A DNA stretch of 36,409 nt from a virus, in the IMG/VR virus record IMGVR_UViG_3300048924_000225, positions 1-36,409 of that record, one strand, 5' to 3'. The translations under genes were made by a program, and so were the position numbers. Positions 1 through 7,879 of this stretch are shown piece after piece. Positions within the stretch are counted from its first letter, which is position 1; each line of letters begins with the position of its first letter. A model generated the notes under the pieces. That model had not been told where the DNA came from, did not search any database, and saw only the letters and a program-made list of their open reading frames with translations.

Positions 1-1
1 G

Positions 2-145
2 CCCTGGATTGCGCTACGCACTTTCTACCAGCGCGAGCTGGAACTGCACCGCGTGGGCGATGAGCGGGTGTGCAAATCCTGGCGCCTGCAGTTCGAGCCC
101 CGGCTCAGCACCGACAGCCTTTATGCGCTGCGCAACGCCGCCTGA
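2..145 (+). pseudogene. LysR-family regulator, upstream fragment interrupted by prophage
   Basis: This is the internal part of a host gene that enters the window already open. It encodes about 47 residues ending LYALRNAA and then stops at a TGA whose bases are the first three of the prophage (143-145). The part beyond the prophage (36284-36409) continues in the same frame with LGGLGAALASAWIVRDDL, followed by EAGRLVHLAPDW. That is the usual pattern of a LysR effector-binding domain (an RxAALxGLGxALxxxWxVxxDLxxGRLVxLxPDW-type stretch). The regulator is therefore split within its C-terminal domain and is probably inactive. The family call rests on sequence style; the DNA-binding N terminus lies outside the window. 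Confidence 0.75.
137..142. repeat. Target-site duplication, left copy
   Basis: GCCGCC lies immediately outside the TG end of the prophage and is repeated at the right end. A 5-bp duplication would be possible only if the right terminus were CAG rather than CA. Confidence 0.8.
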
Positions 146-281
146 ACGAGAGTGAGATAAAGGTAGTGAATGTGGCGCGATAAATCGGGATTTTGTGGCA
201 CGCCTGGGGATAAACCGAAACAGCCCCTTGAAACTCACTTACGCCTGTTGAAACAGCGACGAGGCGCCAGATTTCAGGGCT
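143..281. other. Left phage end with repeated GATAAA transposase-site candidates
   Basis: This 139-bp non-coding stretch lies between the phage terminus and the Mor-like gene. It carries GATAAA three times in the same orientation, at 156-161, 179-184 and 209-214. The second lies in GGCGCGATAAATCG, and GCGATAAAT recurs in inverted orientation at the right end (36264-36272). Mu-type transposases bind several end sites (L1-L3, R1-R3), and these repeats are the best candidates here. No small gene is convincing in this stretch. Confidence 0.6.
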
Positions 282-626
282 TCAGTCGTTGAAGAGATCC
301 CGCGTGCGACGGTCGGCGGCGGCCGTCATGCGCTTCTTGACCCGGTCCAGCAGCTTGCGCAGGCTGCGTTCGTGCATGTCGTACTTTTTGGCCAGCTCGG
401 CATAGTTGTGGCCGTTGAACTCACCATAGATTTCAGCATCGCGGCGGCTGAGCTTCCAGTGATAGTCCTTCGGAATGTTGATCAGCTGACCGCCCCAGAA
501 ATCCGCGAGGTGGTCGGTCAGCGAGCTGGCCACCATATCGGCCGCGTTGGCCGACAGGTGCTCCTGCAGGTGCTTCCTGGCCGTGTCCATCACGTCAGCC
601 AGGAATTGGTTCCTGCGGCTGGACAT
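282..626 (-). CDS. mor: Mor/C-family transcription activator
   Basis: A 114-residue protein of the Mor (middle operon regulator) family, the activators that switch Mu from early to middle and late transcription. The C-terminal half has the family look: a dimerisation stretch around FWGGQLINIPKDYHWKLSRR, then a helix-turn-helix with the pattern YAELAKKYDMHERSLRKLLDRV. The start at 626 (MSSRRNQFL) is chosen because the frame upstream runs into the preceding gene; an ATG at 656 is the alternative. It is the last gene of the leftward early block and lies beyond a hairpin/T-run at 1340-1375. No second family member is visible in the window, so it probably acts directly on the late promoters, doing the work of both Mor and C. 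Confidence 0.85.
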   Translation of the reverse strand: MSSRRNQFLADVMDTARKHLQEHLSANAADMVASSLTDHLADFWGGQLINIPKDYHWKLSRRDAEIYGEFNGHNYAELAKKYDMHERSLRKLLDRVKKRMTAAADRRTRDLFND

Positions 627-669
627 GGTGGAGTCTCTATCGACGTGGATGGCCATGGAAATCGGTAAA

Positions 670-1317
670 TCAAGTGCGGAATGGGCGCCCTGCAGCGGTG
701 CGCAGATTCTCCCAGACTTGCCTGTGAACATCAAACCCGGCGCCCTCTAAATTGCGTTGAAACGCAATGGCTGCGCAGTCCATTTGCACAGGGTCCAGCT
801 GACCGTTGTCATATCGTTCCCGCACCTCAGTCTTAAGCGCCGATATCGCAGCAGGCAGAAATCGCATCGCCCACTTCTTAAGCGTCTCGACCACCAGATC
901 CTGGTGGGCTTTCCAGCCAGGGTTGAGGCCTGACTTGATGGCGCGGGCACCGCGCATCCACGCGACGTCATCGACCTTTGCGATGCGCTGGACGTAGGCC
1001 GTCAGCGCTGCCTCCGAGGGGTCACGCACGGCGCCCAGCTCGTGCAGGTAAAGCCACAGCGCGCGGACCTTGCGTGCATCGGGGCCTGCAGCTTGCCTGC
1101 GGTCAGTCTTTGTCTTGCGCACCTTGAATCCCTGGGCCTTGAGGTAGTCCAGCACCTTTTTCATGCCCTCAAGGCGCATTGCAGCCAGGGATTCATTGCC
1201 TCCCTGGGCTTTGAGAATGGCGCGGTAGGTCGGCTCGTCCAGCCCTTGCTCGCGCTTTGCAACATGGATCAGCTTTATGAGGCTATTCCGGTAATCTTTT
1301 TGGGTGGTGGTATTCAT
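670..1317 (-). CDS. gemA: GemA/gp16-family regulatory protein (DUF1018)
   Basis: A 215-residue protein that matches the Mu GemA (gp16, DUF1018) family in style. The N terminus has the typical RNSLIKLIHVAKREQGLDE followed by YRAIL, then LxxMKKVLDYLKAQGFK near residues 48-65. The C terminus contains the family-type segment in which the last helices include MDCAAIAFQRNLE. GemA in Mu is linked to changes in host gene expression and DNA supercoiling; its exact action is poorly defined. It sits directly before the Mor-like activator, as in other Mu relatives, and follows a putative terminator, so the two genes may form a separately controlled unit. Confidence 0.85.
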   Translation of the reverse strand: MNTTTQKDYRNSLIKLIHVAKREQGLDEPTYRAILKAQGGNESLAAMRLEGMKKVLDYLKAQGFKVRKTKTDRRQAAGPDARKVRALWLYLHELGAVRDPSEAALTAYVQRIAKVDDVAWMRGARAIKSGLNPGWKAHQDLVVETLKKWAMRFLPAAISALKTEVRERYDNGQLDPVQMDCAAIAFQRNLEGAGFDVHRQVWENLRTAAGRPFRT

Positions 1318-1339
1318 GATTTCAGATTTCTAGGCAATG

Positions 1340-1375
1340 AAAAGGCCCCCAGCTGGCAATGCCTGCATGGGGGCC
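1340..1375 (-). terminator. Hairpin with T-run between early genes and gemA
   Basis: On the minus strand GGCCCCC (1375-1369) pairs perfectly with GGGGGCC (1350-1344) across an 18-nt loop and is followed by TTTT and CATT. This has the form of a rho-independent terminator or attenuator. It lies between the 58-residue gene (ending 1394) and gemA (starting 1317) and would limit read-through from the early operon into gemA and the activator. The T-run is short, so partial termination is more likely than complete. Confidence 0.55.
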
Positions 1376-1393
1376 GATATGGGGCAGTGGTCT

Positions 1394-1570
1394 TCAGTCT
1401 TCTGCCAGGCCGGCAGCTGCTTCTTTGACCTGGTCAGCCAGCTTTTCCAGCTCGTTGACACAGAACTGGTCCAGGTCTTCCCACTCCCGGCTCATTTCCA
1501 GCAGTTGCTTTTGCATGGTGACCAGCCGTCGCCTGTGGTAGCCGGCCAGCTGCTTTTTGGAGCGCGTCAT
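1394..1570 (-). CDS. Small hypothetical phage protein (58 aa)
   Basis: This short frame begins MTRSKKQLAGYHRRRL and ends EAAAGLAED. Its ATG overlaps the stop codon of the upstream DUF3164 gene by the ATGA arrangement (1567-1570), the same coupling seen elsewhere in this operon, which supports it being real. The protein is basic at the N terminus and acidic, helical and probably coiled-coil from about residue 20 (MQKQLLEMSREWEDLDQF). No function is recognised. It is the last gene before the hairpin at 1340-1375. Confidence 0.7.
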   Translation of the reverse strand: MTRSKKQLAGYHRRRLVTMQKQLLEMSREWEDLDQFCVNELEKLADQVKEAAAGLAED

Positions 1571-2196
1571 ACAGCCGCCAGGTCGAGAGGGATGGCCTTG
1601 TACTGGCCCGAGTCGCCAATACGCTCATACACGCGCACATAGATCGCGGTGCCGGTGGACTGGATGCTGGCGCGGATGGCGCCCATCGCGTTCTTCCAAT
1701 CCTCGTCATCGATTTCCAGGCGCATCAGATCAAGCACCGAGGCGGTCTTGAGCTGGCCTTTGGCGTCGGCCGCGAAGGCGCGTTCAACGATGGCGCGCAT
1801 GTGGGGGTTGGCACCCTCGCTCCAGCGAGCAATGCATCCATTGATCAGGGTCTTGGCGGCTTCGATTTCCTCGGTGAACTGGATGCGGTCGGCGACAGAG
1901 CGCTGCACCTTGAGGCTGCCGTCGTAGCTGGAAATGGAGACGTTGCCTTTCTTACCGCCCAGCACCACCTCGTGACGCTCGCCCGCGATCTTGACCAGGT
2001 CCTCAATATCGCCCAGCGCCTCTTTTTTGAACTCAGCCAGGGCCTTGTTCAGGGCTTTGGCCTTTTCGCCCAGGCTGCGCGCCACCGTGTCACGCAGCAT
2101 GTCCTGTTCGCGGACATTGGCCCGGGGGACGAGATGGCCAAGGGCGTTTTTCATGTAGCCCTCTGGAATATCCGCAGGAATATTTTGCTGATTCAT
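1567..2196 (-). CDS. DUF3164 family phage protein
   Basis: A 209-residue protein resembling the DUF3164 family found in the early region of Mu-like phages. The N terminus reads IPEGYMKNALGHLVPRANV and is followed by a helical segment (LGEKAKALNKALAEFKKEAL). The middle has a K-G-N-V-S-I-S-S-Y-D-G-type beta stretch, and the C terminus contains IYVRVYERIG. The start at 2196 (MNQQNIP) is chosen over 2214 because AAGGAG lies 9 nt upstream of it. The role is unknown; it is made with the transposition genes and may act in early DNA metabolism. It overlaps the 58-residue gene downstream by 4 nt. Confidence 0.8.
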   Translation of the reverse strand: MNQQNIPADIPEGYMKNALGHLVPRANVREQDMLRDTVARSLGEKAKALNKALAEFKKEALGDIEDLVKIAGERHEVVLGGKKGNVSISSYDGSLKVQRSVADRIQFTEEIEAAKTLINGCIARWSEGANPHMRAIVERAFAADAKGQLKTASVLDLMRLEIDDEDWKNAMGAIRASIQSTGTAIYVRVYERIGDSGQYKAIPLDLAAV

Positions 2197-2210
2197 TTGG
2201 TGTTGCTCCT

Positions 2211-2462
2211 TCAATGCACTTGGGTCAAGGGGCCGGGATTCGCCTGGAGCTGGCGGCGTTGCTCAGAGATAAAGTTCTCCATGTGGCAGAGGCTGGAATC
2301 GCGCTCTTCAGCCGTCGCCATGCCTCCGATGACGAACATCTGAACCCGCGCCAGTGCATGCAGTACCTCCCCGCACGTTGCGCGCTGGCTGCGCGCCACG
2401 CGCAGCAGGTTCATCGCCAAGACCAGCGAGTTCAGGTTGAACTCGTCAGTGTTCTGATCCAT
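2211..2462 (-). CDS. Hypothetical early protein (83 aa)
   Basis: An 83-residue, mostly helical protein beginning MDQNTDEFNLNSLVLAMNLLRVARSQ. The start codon overlaps the stop of the upstream gene by one base (TAATG at 2462), and the next gene begins shortly after its stop, so it is firmly inside the operon. It has no recognised domain, signal peptide or membrane segment. The family is not recognised. Confidence 0.7.
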   Translation of the reverse strand: MDQNTDEFNLNSLVLAMNLLRVARSQRATCGEVLHALARVQMFVIGGMATAEERDSSLCHMENFISEQRRQLQANPGPLTQVH

Positions 2463-3052
2463 TACTTCCTCCTTCCGGTGATTTCGGCGATGCGTTTGCG
2501 GATTTCCTCGTCGGGCTTGGCCGCGTTGCGCGTGCTCTCATGGATGGCTGCCAAAGCAGGGTCTATCGGTGGGCTCGGGTTGAGTTTGGTGGACCCTGTC
2601 GCTGGTGGCGTGGCGCTGCGGCCTGGCTGGTTGCGCTGTTCCTGGTCAGCCTTGGCCGCAGCCTTCTGCGAGAGGTCACGGATCGTGCTGTACAGGTAGT
2701 TGTGGCCCGACAGCGGCAGCGTGAGCCGGCCGTCATCTGCAGCCGAAAACAGCTTCTCGAAAGCAAGGCTCCACAGGTCCAGAGGGGCCTGCCAGTCCTG
2801 ACCCGCCACAGTGACTGCGCGACGGTCCAGGTCAGGCAGCAGCGCCTCAATCAGCTTGAGCTGCTTGCCCTGGGTGAGCGTGGTCTTGGGCGGCGTGAAC
2901 AGCGTCAGGTAGCGCATCACCCGCGCGCCCAGCGGGATGCTCAGCAATGCCAAGCGCGTGAAGGTCCGGGCGGATTCCTCGCAGCTGAAAAACATGGCCA
3001 TGGGCATCTCGGTGCGGCACACCGGGCATGTCATGAGCGCGTTCTTTGCCAT
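2462..3052 (-). CDS. Hypothetical protein with N-terminal CxxC motif
   Basis: A 196-residue protein starting MAKNALMTCPVCRTEMPM. The start at 3052 is chosen because it forms a TGATG junction with the upstream gene's stop; the longer frame upstream is only a shadow of that gene. CPVC at residues 9-12, with a further Cys in FFSCEES, suggests a small metal site, though a fourth ligand is not obvious. The middle (about 40-130) is helical. The C-terminal third is rich in Pro, Lys and Gln and ends in a basic tail EEIRKRIAEITGRRK. It could be a nucleic-acid-binding early protein, but this is inference from composition only. Confidence 0.65.
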   Translation of the reverse strand: MAKNALMTCPVCRTEMPMAMFFSCEESARTFTRLALLSIPLGARVMRYLTLFTPPKTTLTQGKQLKLIEALLPDLDRRAVTVAGQDWQAPLDLWSLAFEKLFSAADDGRLTLPLSGHNYLYSTIRDLSQKAAAKADQEQRNQPGRSATPPATGSTKLNPSPPIDPALAAIHESTRNAAKPDEEIRKRIAEITGRRK

Positions 3053-3291
3053 CAGATGCCCTCCATCGCCAGCGCCAGATCCACCCAGCCTGCCAGCGTG
3101 CCCACGCACACCGCAAATGCCAGCAGGAGCGCAGCGTCGAGCACAAAACGGCCCAGGCGGTCCACAGGTTCGCCGACCAGGCAGGCCTTGCCCAGGCCCA
3201 GGGCGAGCCGCATCGCGCGGCGCAAGCCTGCAATGGCGCCGCGCTTGCGGTAGCACTGCACTGCGCCCGGTTCAAAGTAGTAGCGCTTCAT
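3052..3291 (-). CDS. Small membrane protein, early operon
   Basis: A 79-residue protein with a basic first half (many Arg and Lys up to about residue 48) and a single hydrophobic segment near residues 50-72 (FVLDAALLLAFAVCVGTLAGW). It is most likely a single-pass inner-membrane protein with the basic part in the cytoplasm. It overlaps its neighbours on both sides (3288-3291 and 3052-3054). The function is unknown. Confidence 0.6.
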   Translation of the reverse strand: MKRYYFEPGAVQCYRKRGAIAGLRRAMRLALGLGKACLVGEPVDRLGRFVLDAALLLAFAVCVGTLAGWVDLALAMEGI

Positions 3292-3488
3292 GCCAAGGCC
3301 TCCTGCAAGCGGCGGGCCACGCGGTTGGGCAAGGCCTTCCCTTTGAAGCGGTACCAGTCCAGGGTGGCCTCGGCCAGCGCCGTGGTGCGGTCAGCGCAAA
3401 ACCCGCGCTGCAGGCGGCGGGCGCGGCGCCTGATCCAGGACAGGCGCAATGCCTTGTAGCAAGGCAGCGAGATAATGGCGTTACTCAT
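3288..3488 (-). CDS. Small basic hypothetical protein (66 aa)
   Basis: A very basic 66-residue protein starting MSNAIISLPCYKALRLSWIRRRARRLQ and ending in VARRLQEALA. The start at 3488 lies in an ATGAGTAA overlap with the stop of the ATPase B gene, which supports translational coupling. Its end overlaps the next start by 4 nt. No domain is recognised. Confidence 0.6.
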   Translation of the reverse strand: MSNAIISLPCYKALRLSWIRRRARRLQRGFCADRTTALAEATLDWYRFKGKALPNRVARRLQEALA

Positions 3489-4737
3489 GGCCCACCCCAC
3501 GGAAGGCTGCATTGATCAGGGCTGCATTGACTTTGGGCGCACCGATCAGCACAGCCTGATTCATGGCGCGCGTGACCAGGTTGTTCACGGCCAGCGGATG
3601 GCACTTGGAGACGTCGGAGACAGTGCGCTTGCCGCCGAACGTGTTGGTCTCCGAGCGGCGCAGCGCGGTGCGGATCGCATCGATAGCATCGGGCTCCAGG
3701 ACCGCTGCCACGTCATGGTCTACTCGCTTGAATTTGTGGGCCAGGTAGGCGCCCAGGTTGTTGTCCAGCGGCGGCAGCGTGATCAGTTCGCAGCGCTGCA
3801 CCACCTCGCGGACCTCGGGGTCCTTCTCGCTGAGCTTGCGCGCCAGTTCGTTCTGGCCGACCAGGATGATGGAGAGCAGCTTCTTGAAGCCATCCTCCAG
3901 CTCGTAGAAGCGCTTCATGGCCTTGAGCGTGGGGGTGGCCAGGTCGTGGGCTTCTTCGATGATCACCACATGCTTGCGGCCCGCCCGCGCGCTGTCCTTG
4001 AGCAGCTGGTGCATCTGGTCGGTGCGGCTCTCCAGCGAGGCGCGCAGGGCCTTGCCGGGGGCGATGTTGCGGATCACAGCGCCCGTGATGTCGGCCGCGA
4101 CAAGCGCGCGACCGCCACGGGATGCCGCACTAGTGTTCACCACGTAGGGCTCAATGACTTCAATCGGCTCTTCGCTGGTCTTGATCCACTCCTGCAGATC
4201 CTTGCGGATGGTGCTCTTGCCAGCGCCCGAATCGCCGACCACAGCGAGCATGCCGCCGTGCAGGGCTGTCTGGCGCACAGCGGCGCGCACGTAGCGGATA
4301 TCGTCGCTGTCGAAGACGTCTGCGCTGGAGCGCAACTCGTCCACGAAGGGGTCCCGTACAATTTTGAAGTGTTGGCGGGCCTGTGGGGTGATTCGGCTAT
4401 GGCGAACGTACATATCGGAGTCCTCTTGGGTTTTGGCCTGCTGGCCGTGGGAACAAAGGGCACCCGTCGCGCTGCAACGCGGCGGGTGCACCCCCTCGAA
4501 AAGCGGATCAAATGCGGTCAGCACCTGGTCCTCTGTGGCGCCGCGAGCGCGCAGAAACTGCTCGATCAGCGGGCGCAATGTGGTTTCGTTGGTCCTGAAT
4601 GACTTGGGCCATTTGTCGGCCTTGCAGATCAGGTTGATCGTTGCCCGCGAGACCCGGCAATGGCGTGCCAGGTCTGCCTGGGAAATCTGCAGCTGCGTCA
4701 AGGTGTCGTGCAGCTTGAGCATCGTGTGGTCGCTCAT
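3481..4737 (-). CDS. Transposition target-selection ATPase B (AAA+)
   Basis: A 418-residue AAA+ ATPase of the MuB/TniB/ExeA-like class, which binds target DNA, activates the DDE transposase and confers target immunity. An N-terminal helix-turn-helix (about residues 15-45, ISQADLARHCRVSRATIN) resembles the DNA-binding domain of MuB. The Walker A motif GDSGAGKST is at 168-176 and Walker B HVVIIEEAHD at 256-265. Sensor-like VGQNEL follows. A strong ribosome site, AGGAGG with a 5-nt gap, precedes the ATG at 4737. It lies directly downstream of the transposase (9-nt gap), the usual A-B order. Confidence 0.93.
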   Translation of the reverse strand: MSDHTMLKLHDTLTQLQISQADLARHCRVSRATINLICKADKWPKSFRTNETTLRPLIEQFLRARGATEDQVLTAFDPLFEGVHPPRCSATGALCSHGQQAKTQEDSDMYVRHSRITPQARQHFKIVRDPFVDELRSSADVFDSDDIRYVRAAVRQTALHGGMLAVVGDSGAGKSTIRKDLQEWIKTSEEPIEVIEPYVVNTSAASRGGRALVAADITGAVIRNIAPGKALRASLESRTDQMHQLLKDSARAGRKHVVIIEEAHDLATPTLKAMKRFYELEDGFKKLLSIILVGQNELARKLSEKDPEVREVVQRCELITLPPLDNNLGAYLAHKFKRVDHDVAAVLEPDAIDAIRTALRRSETNTFGGKRTVSDVSKCHPLAVNNLVTRAMNQAVLIGAPKVNAALINAAFRGVGHE

Positions 4738-4745
4738 CGGGCCTC

Positions 4746-6536
4746 CTATACCGCCCGCAGGCCACCAGCAGCGCGCAGGGGCTGCGGCTCGGCATGGGCG
4801 GGGTTCTTGAACTGCTCAATCAGGGCCTGCACCTGTTCTTGAGGCACGCCACCAGCAAAGCGCTGCGTCATAAAGGCGTTTTCCTCGGCTGTGAGATTGC
4901 GGCCCAGCTCGGCGCGGATGCGCAGCATCACGTCCACCGGATTCATCAGTTCGGGCGCGGCCGGTGCTGCGTGAGCAGGCGCGGCGATCTCGATGCCAGG
5001 CCGCTGCAGGAAGGCAGGCAGCTCGACGTCCTTGATGTAGCTGTGCGCCTTGATCTCACCGCCGAAGGGCACCACCTTGCGCTGGCGCGCGGCCTCCGCG
5101 TCCTGGCCGGGGAACGCCAGGGCGTCCATGGCCTTGCCCGCGACTTGGGCCGGCGTGTCCGCGTGGGACTTGTAGCCCTCGCCTGGCACGGCTGCGGACA
5201 TCGGGTTGCCGAAGCCGTCGAAATCGCGCTCTGGCTCGACCCGGAAAACCAGCGGCTCACCGTCGTAGCGGGCCAGCTCGACCTGGATCGCATCGTCGCC
5301 ATAGACAAGAGGTCGCACGCTGACCGTGTCACCCACATTCACCCCATCCATGCCCCGCAGGCAGTAGGTTTGCGTCCTCTCGGCCTTCGGATGACGGAAG
5401 CGAATGGCCTGGTGCTGGTTGACCGTGCGTTCCTCCTGCTTGCCAGCCATCAGGGCGCGGCAGACCTCGACCTCGGGCAGCAGGCGCAGCTCATCGCTGC
5501 GAATGCGCTGCCACAGATCGCTGCGGGCGATGGGGGCGGGCAAGCCATCGCGGCGCAGCCGCGTGTCCTGGCCGGGCAGCATGTTGGCGTTGTAGGCCTC
5601 GGCCCAGGCCGCAGCCGATGCGTTCAGCTCTTCGATGCTGTCCACGGGCTCGAATCGCAGGCGGCATTCAAACTGCGTCTCGCAGATGTTGTTGCCGCCT
5701 TCGACGCCGCCCTTGGCGCGGCTGTTGCCGGCCGCGTGCGTGAGGGCTTGGACCTCCAGGCTGTCCAGCAGGTGGCGGATGGCGTGGCTCTGGTTGGCGC
5801 TGCCCTTGTCCCAGACAAGCACCTTGGGCACGCCATGGAACAGACGCTGCTGCTGGTCCTGCTTGCCCCAGGCATACATCAGGAAATTGAACAGGCTGGC
5901 CTGGCTCTCGCCTGCGGCTTCGCAGTACCAGGGCAGGATCAGGCCGCTGGCACCATCCCACAGGACGTAGCGGAACACCTTGAATTTCACCTTGGCATAG
6001 TTCTCCAGCTTGTTCTTGTAGAACTCGCGGTCCTCCATGATGTACTGGCGCCCGTTGAGGTAGTACACCAGGCACAGGCTGGGATCGACCTGGTGCGTGT
6101 GGTTGGGATGCGGATAACGCATCTTCTGCGCGGGCGCTGCAGCGCGCTGCGCATCCACGCTCAGGCCCCGGTCGCGCATCAGGCGGTTCAGGTGGGCATT
6201 GCTCACGCCAACCGCCAGCCCGTTGGCTTCCAGCACGCTGCGCGCCACAGGCGTTTTCATGGTCTGCTTGCCGTTGTCGCGCAGGCTTTCGCGCTGCATC
6301 GTGGCCAGGGTCATCAGCGCTTGGCTGTCCACGCTGGTGCTGCCCTTGTCGGCGCGGCATTTGCGGCCGCTCTCCCAGCCGGCCACCGTCTTGAGGTGGC
6401 GGTACACCGTCTGGCGGCTCATGCCGAGGAACTCGGCTGCAGCGTCCAGCAGCGGGCCGCTGCCCCCATGAGGGGCCGCAGCCAGCTTGCGCGCCAGATC
6501 CCGCACGTAGTCGCAAATGGCGGGTGTCAAAGCCAT
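4746..6536 (-). CDS. DDE transposase A (Mu/BcepMu-like)
   Basis: About 600 residues of a transposase with the retroviral integrase (rve) core. Numbered from the upstream GTG at 6554, the catalytic triad is D157 (HQVDPS), D249 (VWDKGSAN) and E285 (KGGVEGGNN), a DD(35)E arrangement. An N-terminal helix-turn-helix (about 35-60, AAEFLGMSRQTVYRHL) probably reads the phage ends. A Mu-type C-terminal beta-barrel region follows the core, and the last 60 residues are helical (LTAEENAFMTQRF...EQVQALIEQF), a plausible contact for the ATPase B. The ATG at 6536 has GAGG about 10 nt upstream; the GTG at 6554 would add six residues. The protein cuts and joins the phage ends during integration and replicative transposition. 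Confidence 0.93.
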   Translation of the reverse strand: MALTPAICDYVRDLARKLAAAPHGGSGPLLDAAAEFLGMSRQTVYRHLKTVAGWESGRKCRADKGSTSVDSQALMTLATMQRESLRDNGKQTMKTPVARSVLEANGLAVGVSNAHLNRLMRDRGLSVDAQRAAAPAQKMRYPHPNHTHQVDPSLCLVYYLNGRQYIMEDREFYKNKLENYAKVKFKVFRYVLWDGASGLILPWYCEAAGESQASLFNFLMYAWGKQDQQQRLFHGVPKVLVWDKGSANQSHAIRHLLDSLEVQALTHAAGNSRAKGGVEGGNNICETQFECRLRFEPVDSIEELNASAAAWAEAYNANMLPGQDTRLRRDGLPAPIARSDLWQRIRSDELRLLPEVEVCRALMAGKQEERTVNQHQAIRFRHPKAERTQTYCLRGMDGVNVGDTVSVRPLVYGDDAIQVELARYDGEPLVFRVEPERDFDGFGNPMSAAVPGEGYKSHADTPAQVAGKAMDALAFPGQDAEAARQRKVVPFGGEIKAHSYIKDVELPAFLQRPGIEIAAPAHAAPAAPELMNPVDVMLRIRAELGRNLTAEENAFMTQRFAGGVPQEQVQALIEQFKNPAHAEPQPLRAAGGLRAV

Positions 6537-6557
6537 GCTGTCGTCCTCGCTCACGGC

Positions 6558-7547
6558 TTACTCGGCCTGGGCCAGGGGCTGGCCTGCAATGGCGCCGGGC
6601 TGCATCACATAGGTGCGGGCAGCTTCGATTTCATGGCCGTAGGTTTCCCAGATCAAGCGTTGGAGGCCTCCGACCGTCGCGGCGATGCGCTCCACGTTGT
6701 CGTGGATCTTCTGGGCCACGGCCACGACCTCGGCGGGCATGGGTGTGGCTTCGCCGGGGACATAGCCGGGCTGCTGCATGACCTCATCCAGCCACCATTT
6801 CTCCAGCTCCTTAGCCTGGCGGTCCAGGTCGATCAGGGCGGCGCAGGCCGCGTCCTGTGTGGTGTTCACCGCCTCATTGAAATCCTGCAGGCGCTCCGAG
6901 ATGGGGGCGAGCTTGGGTCCCCCCGATTTCAGCGCCTTTTCGGCCTTGTCAGCACGTTGAGACTCCTTGTCGCGCTTTTCGGCCATGAACTTGTTGTCCT
7001 CCTTGGCCTGGCGCAGCGTAGACCGCAACTGGCTGGCGCTCATGCGGTCGATGTCGTCCATGTCCTTGAGCGATTCGAGAACGTCATCGTCATGGGTGAT
7101 CAGCTCCAGGAAGGCGCTGGCACTTTTGACTTGGGTGCTCAAAATGCTCAAATTGAGCGATTTGGCGGTCTTGGCTGCGGCCTGCATGAAGCGGTACGCA
7201 GTCGATTTGGAAAAGCCCAGGAATTCAAGCCGTGCCTCGAATTCACCGTTTTTCCCAATTTGGGAATTACCTGGAGGCAGCACTTCACGCAGCATCAGCA
7301 AGCGTTTTCCGGTTTCCAAGATCGCCTCCACCGTGCGGCGCTGGTAGAAGCGAATCTCGTCCTCCAGGGCGCCCACGGTCAGCGGCCCTTCGTAGCCCAT
7401 TTGGGCAGCCATGGCTTTGGCGTTGGCGGAGCCTTCCATCAGGACCAGCGCATTCGCGTCCTGTGCCTGTTCAATGCGCGCCACTGCGCCCTGATCAAGC
7501 ACTACGTCTTGCACCGGGTGAGCGGCCTTTGTTGCTGTGCGTCCCAT
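6558..7547 (-). CDS. DUF3102-like early phage protein
   Basis: A 329-residue protein beginning MGRTATKAAHPVQ; the start at 7547 is supported by GGAGAG 7 nt upstream. Residues about 65-130 read LEDEIRFYQRRTVEAILETGKRL, then LREVLP, then the FLGFSKSTAYRFMQAA stretch. That pattern resembles the DUF3102/ParB-associated HTH found in phage and plasmid proteins. A long charged coiled coil follows (about 185-215, LRQAKEDNKFMAEKRDKESQRAD). The context upstream of the transposase suggests a DNA-binding accessory protein, but its actual role is not known. Confidence 0.7.
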   Translation of the reverse strand: MGRTATKAAHPVQDVVLDQGAVARIEQAQDANALVLMEGSANAKAMAAQMGYEGPLTVGALEDEIRFYQRRTVEAILETGKRLLMLREVLPPGNSQIGKNGEFEARLEFLGFSKSTAYRFMQAAAKTAKSLNLSILSTQVKSASAFLELITHDDDVLESLKDMDDIDRMSASQLRSTLRQAKEDNKFMAEKRDKESQRADKAEKALKSGGPKLAPISERLQDFNEAVNTTQDAACAALIDLDRQAKELEKWWLDEVMQQPGYVPGEATPMPAEVVAVAQKIHDNVERIAATVGGLQRLIWETYGHEIEAARTYVMQPGAIAGQPLAQAE

Positions 7548-7570
7548 AGTCAATCTCTCCTTCTTGTTGA

Positions 7571-7879
7571 TCAAAATCCGCTGGTCATGGAATGGCGGCG
7601 GTCATCCAGCCGGCGCTGCGCCCGCTCGAACGAGTCCGACACCTTGAAACTCAGGCGCGTGAACTGCGCTGTGGGGTAGAAGCGCCCGGTCTCGTCGCTC
7701 TTGCGGCACCAGCCGTAGGCAATGAGCGTTTGCGTAGCGCGGGTGATTGCCACTGCCGTCGTCTTGCAGGCGGTAGCCAGGTCTTTGTTCGTCGCGCCTT
7801 CCTCGGCGAAGCCACACAGGGCCTCCAGGACGCTCAGAACGGGCTGTGCGCTCTTGGTGGTGTTCGCGGTGGTACTCAT
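7571..7879 (-). CDS. Winged-helix DNA-binding protein (IclR-like N-terminal type)
   Basis: A 102-residue protein with the layout of an isolated IclR-type winged helix. A helix reads VLSVLEALCGFAEEGATNKDLA, then a recognition helix KTTAVAITRATQTLIAYGW and a wing GRFYPTAQFTRLSFKV. No effector domain is present. The start overlaps the stop of the upstream gene by 4 nt (ATGA at 7876-7879). It is probably a small phage regulator in the early operon; its target cannot be read from the sequence. Confidence 0.75.
   Translation of the reverse strand: MSTTANTTKSAQPVLSVLEALCGFAEEGATNKDLATACKTTAVAITRATQTLIAYGWCRKSDETGRFYPTAQFTRLSFKVSDSFERAQRRLDDRRHSMTSGF

Noticed and set aside
14-238. Minus-strand frame across the left phage boundary
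   Set aside because: It spans the host-phage junction at 143, so it cannot be an evolved gene.
4794-7679. Very long plus-strand frame of 961 residues opposite the transposase and DUF3102-like genes
   Set aside because: It is the mirror of two well-supported minus-strand genes with catalytic motifs. Its composition (Leu, Ala, His, Gly and Val dominated) is typical of antisense frames in GC-rich DNA.
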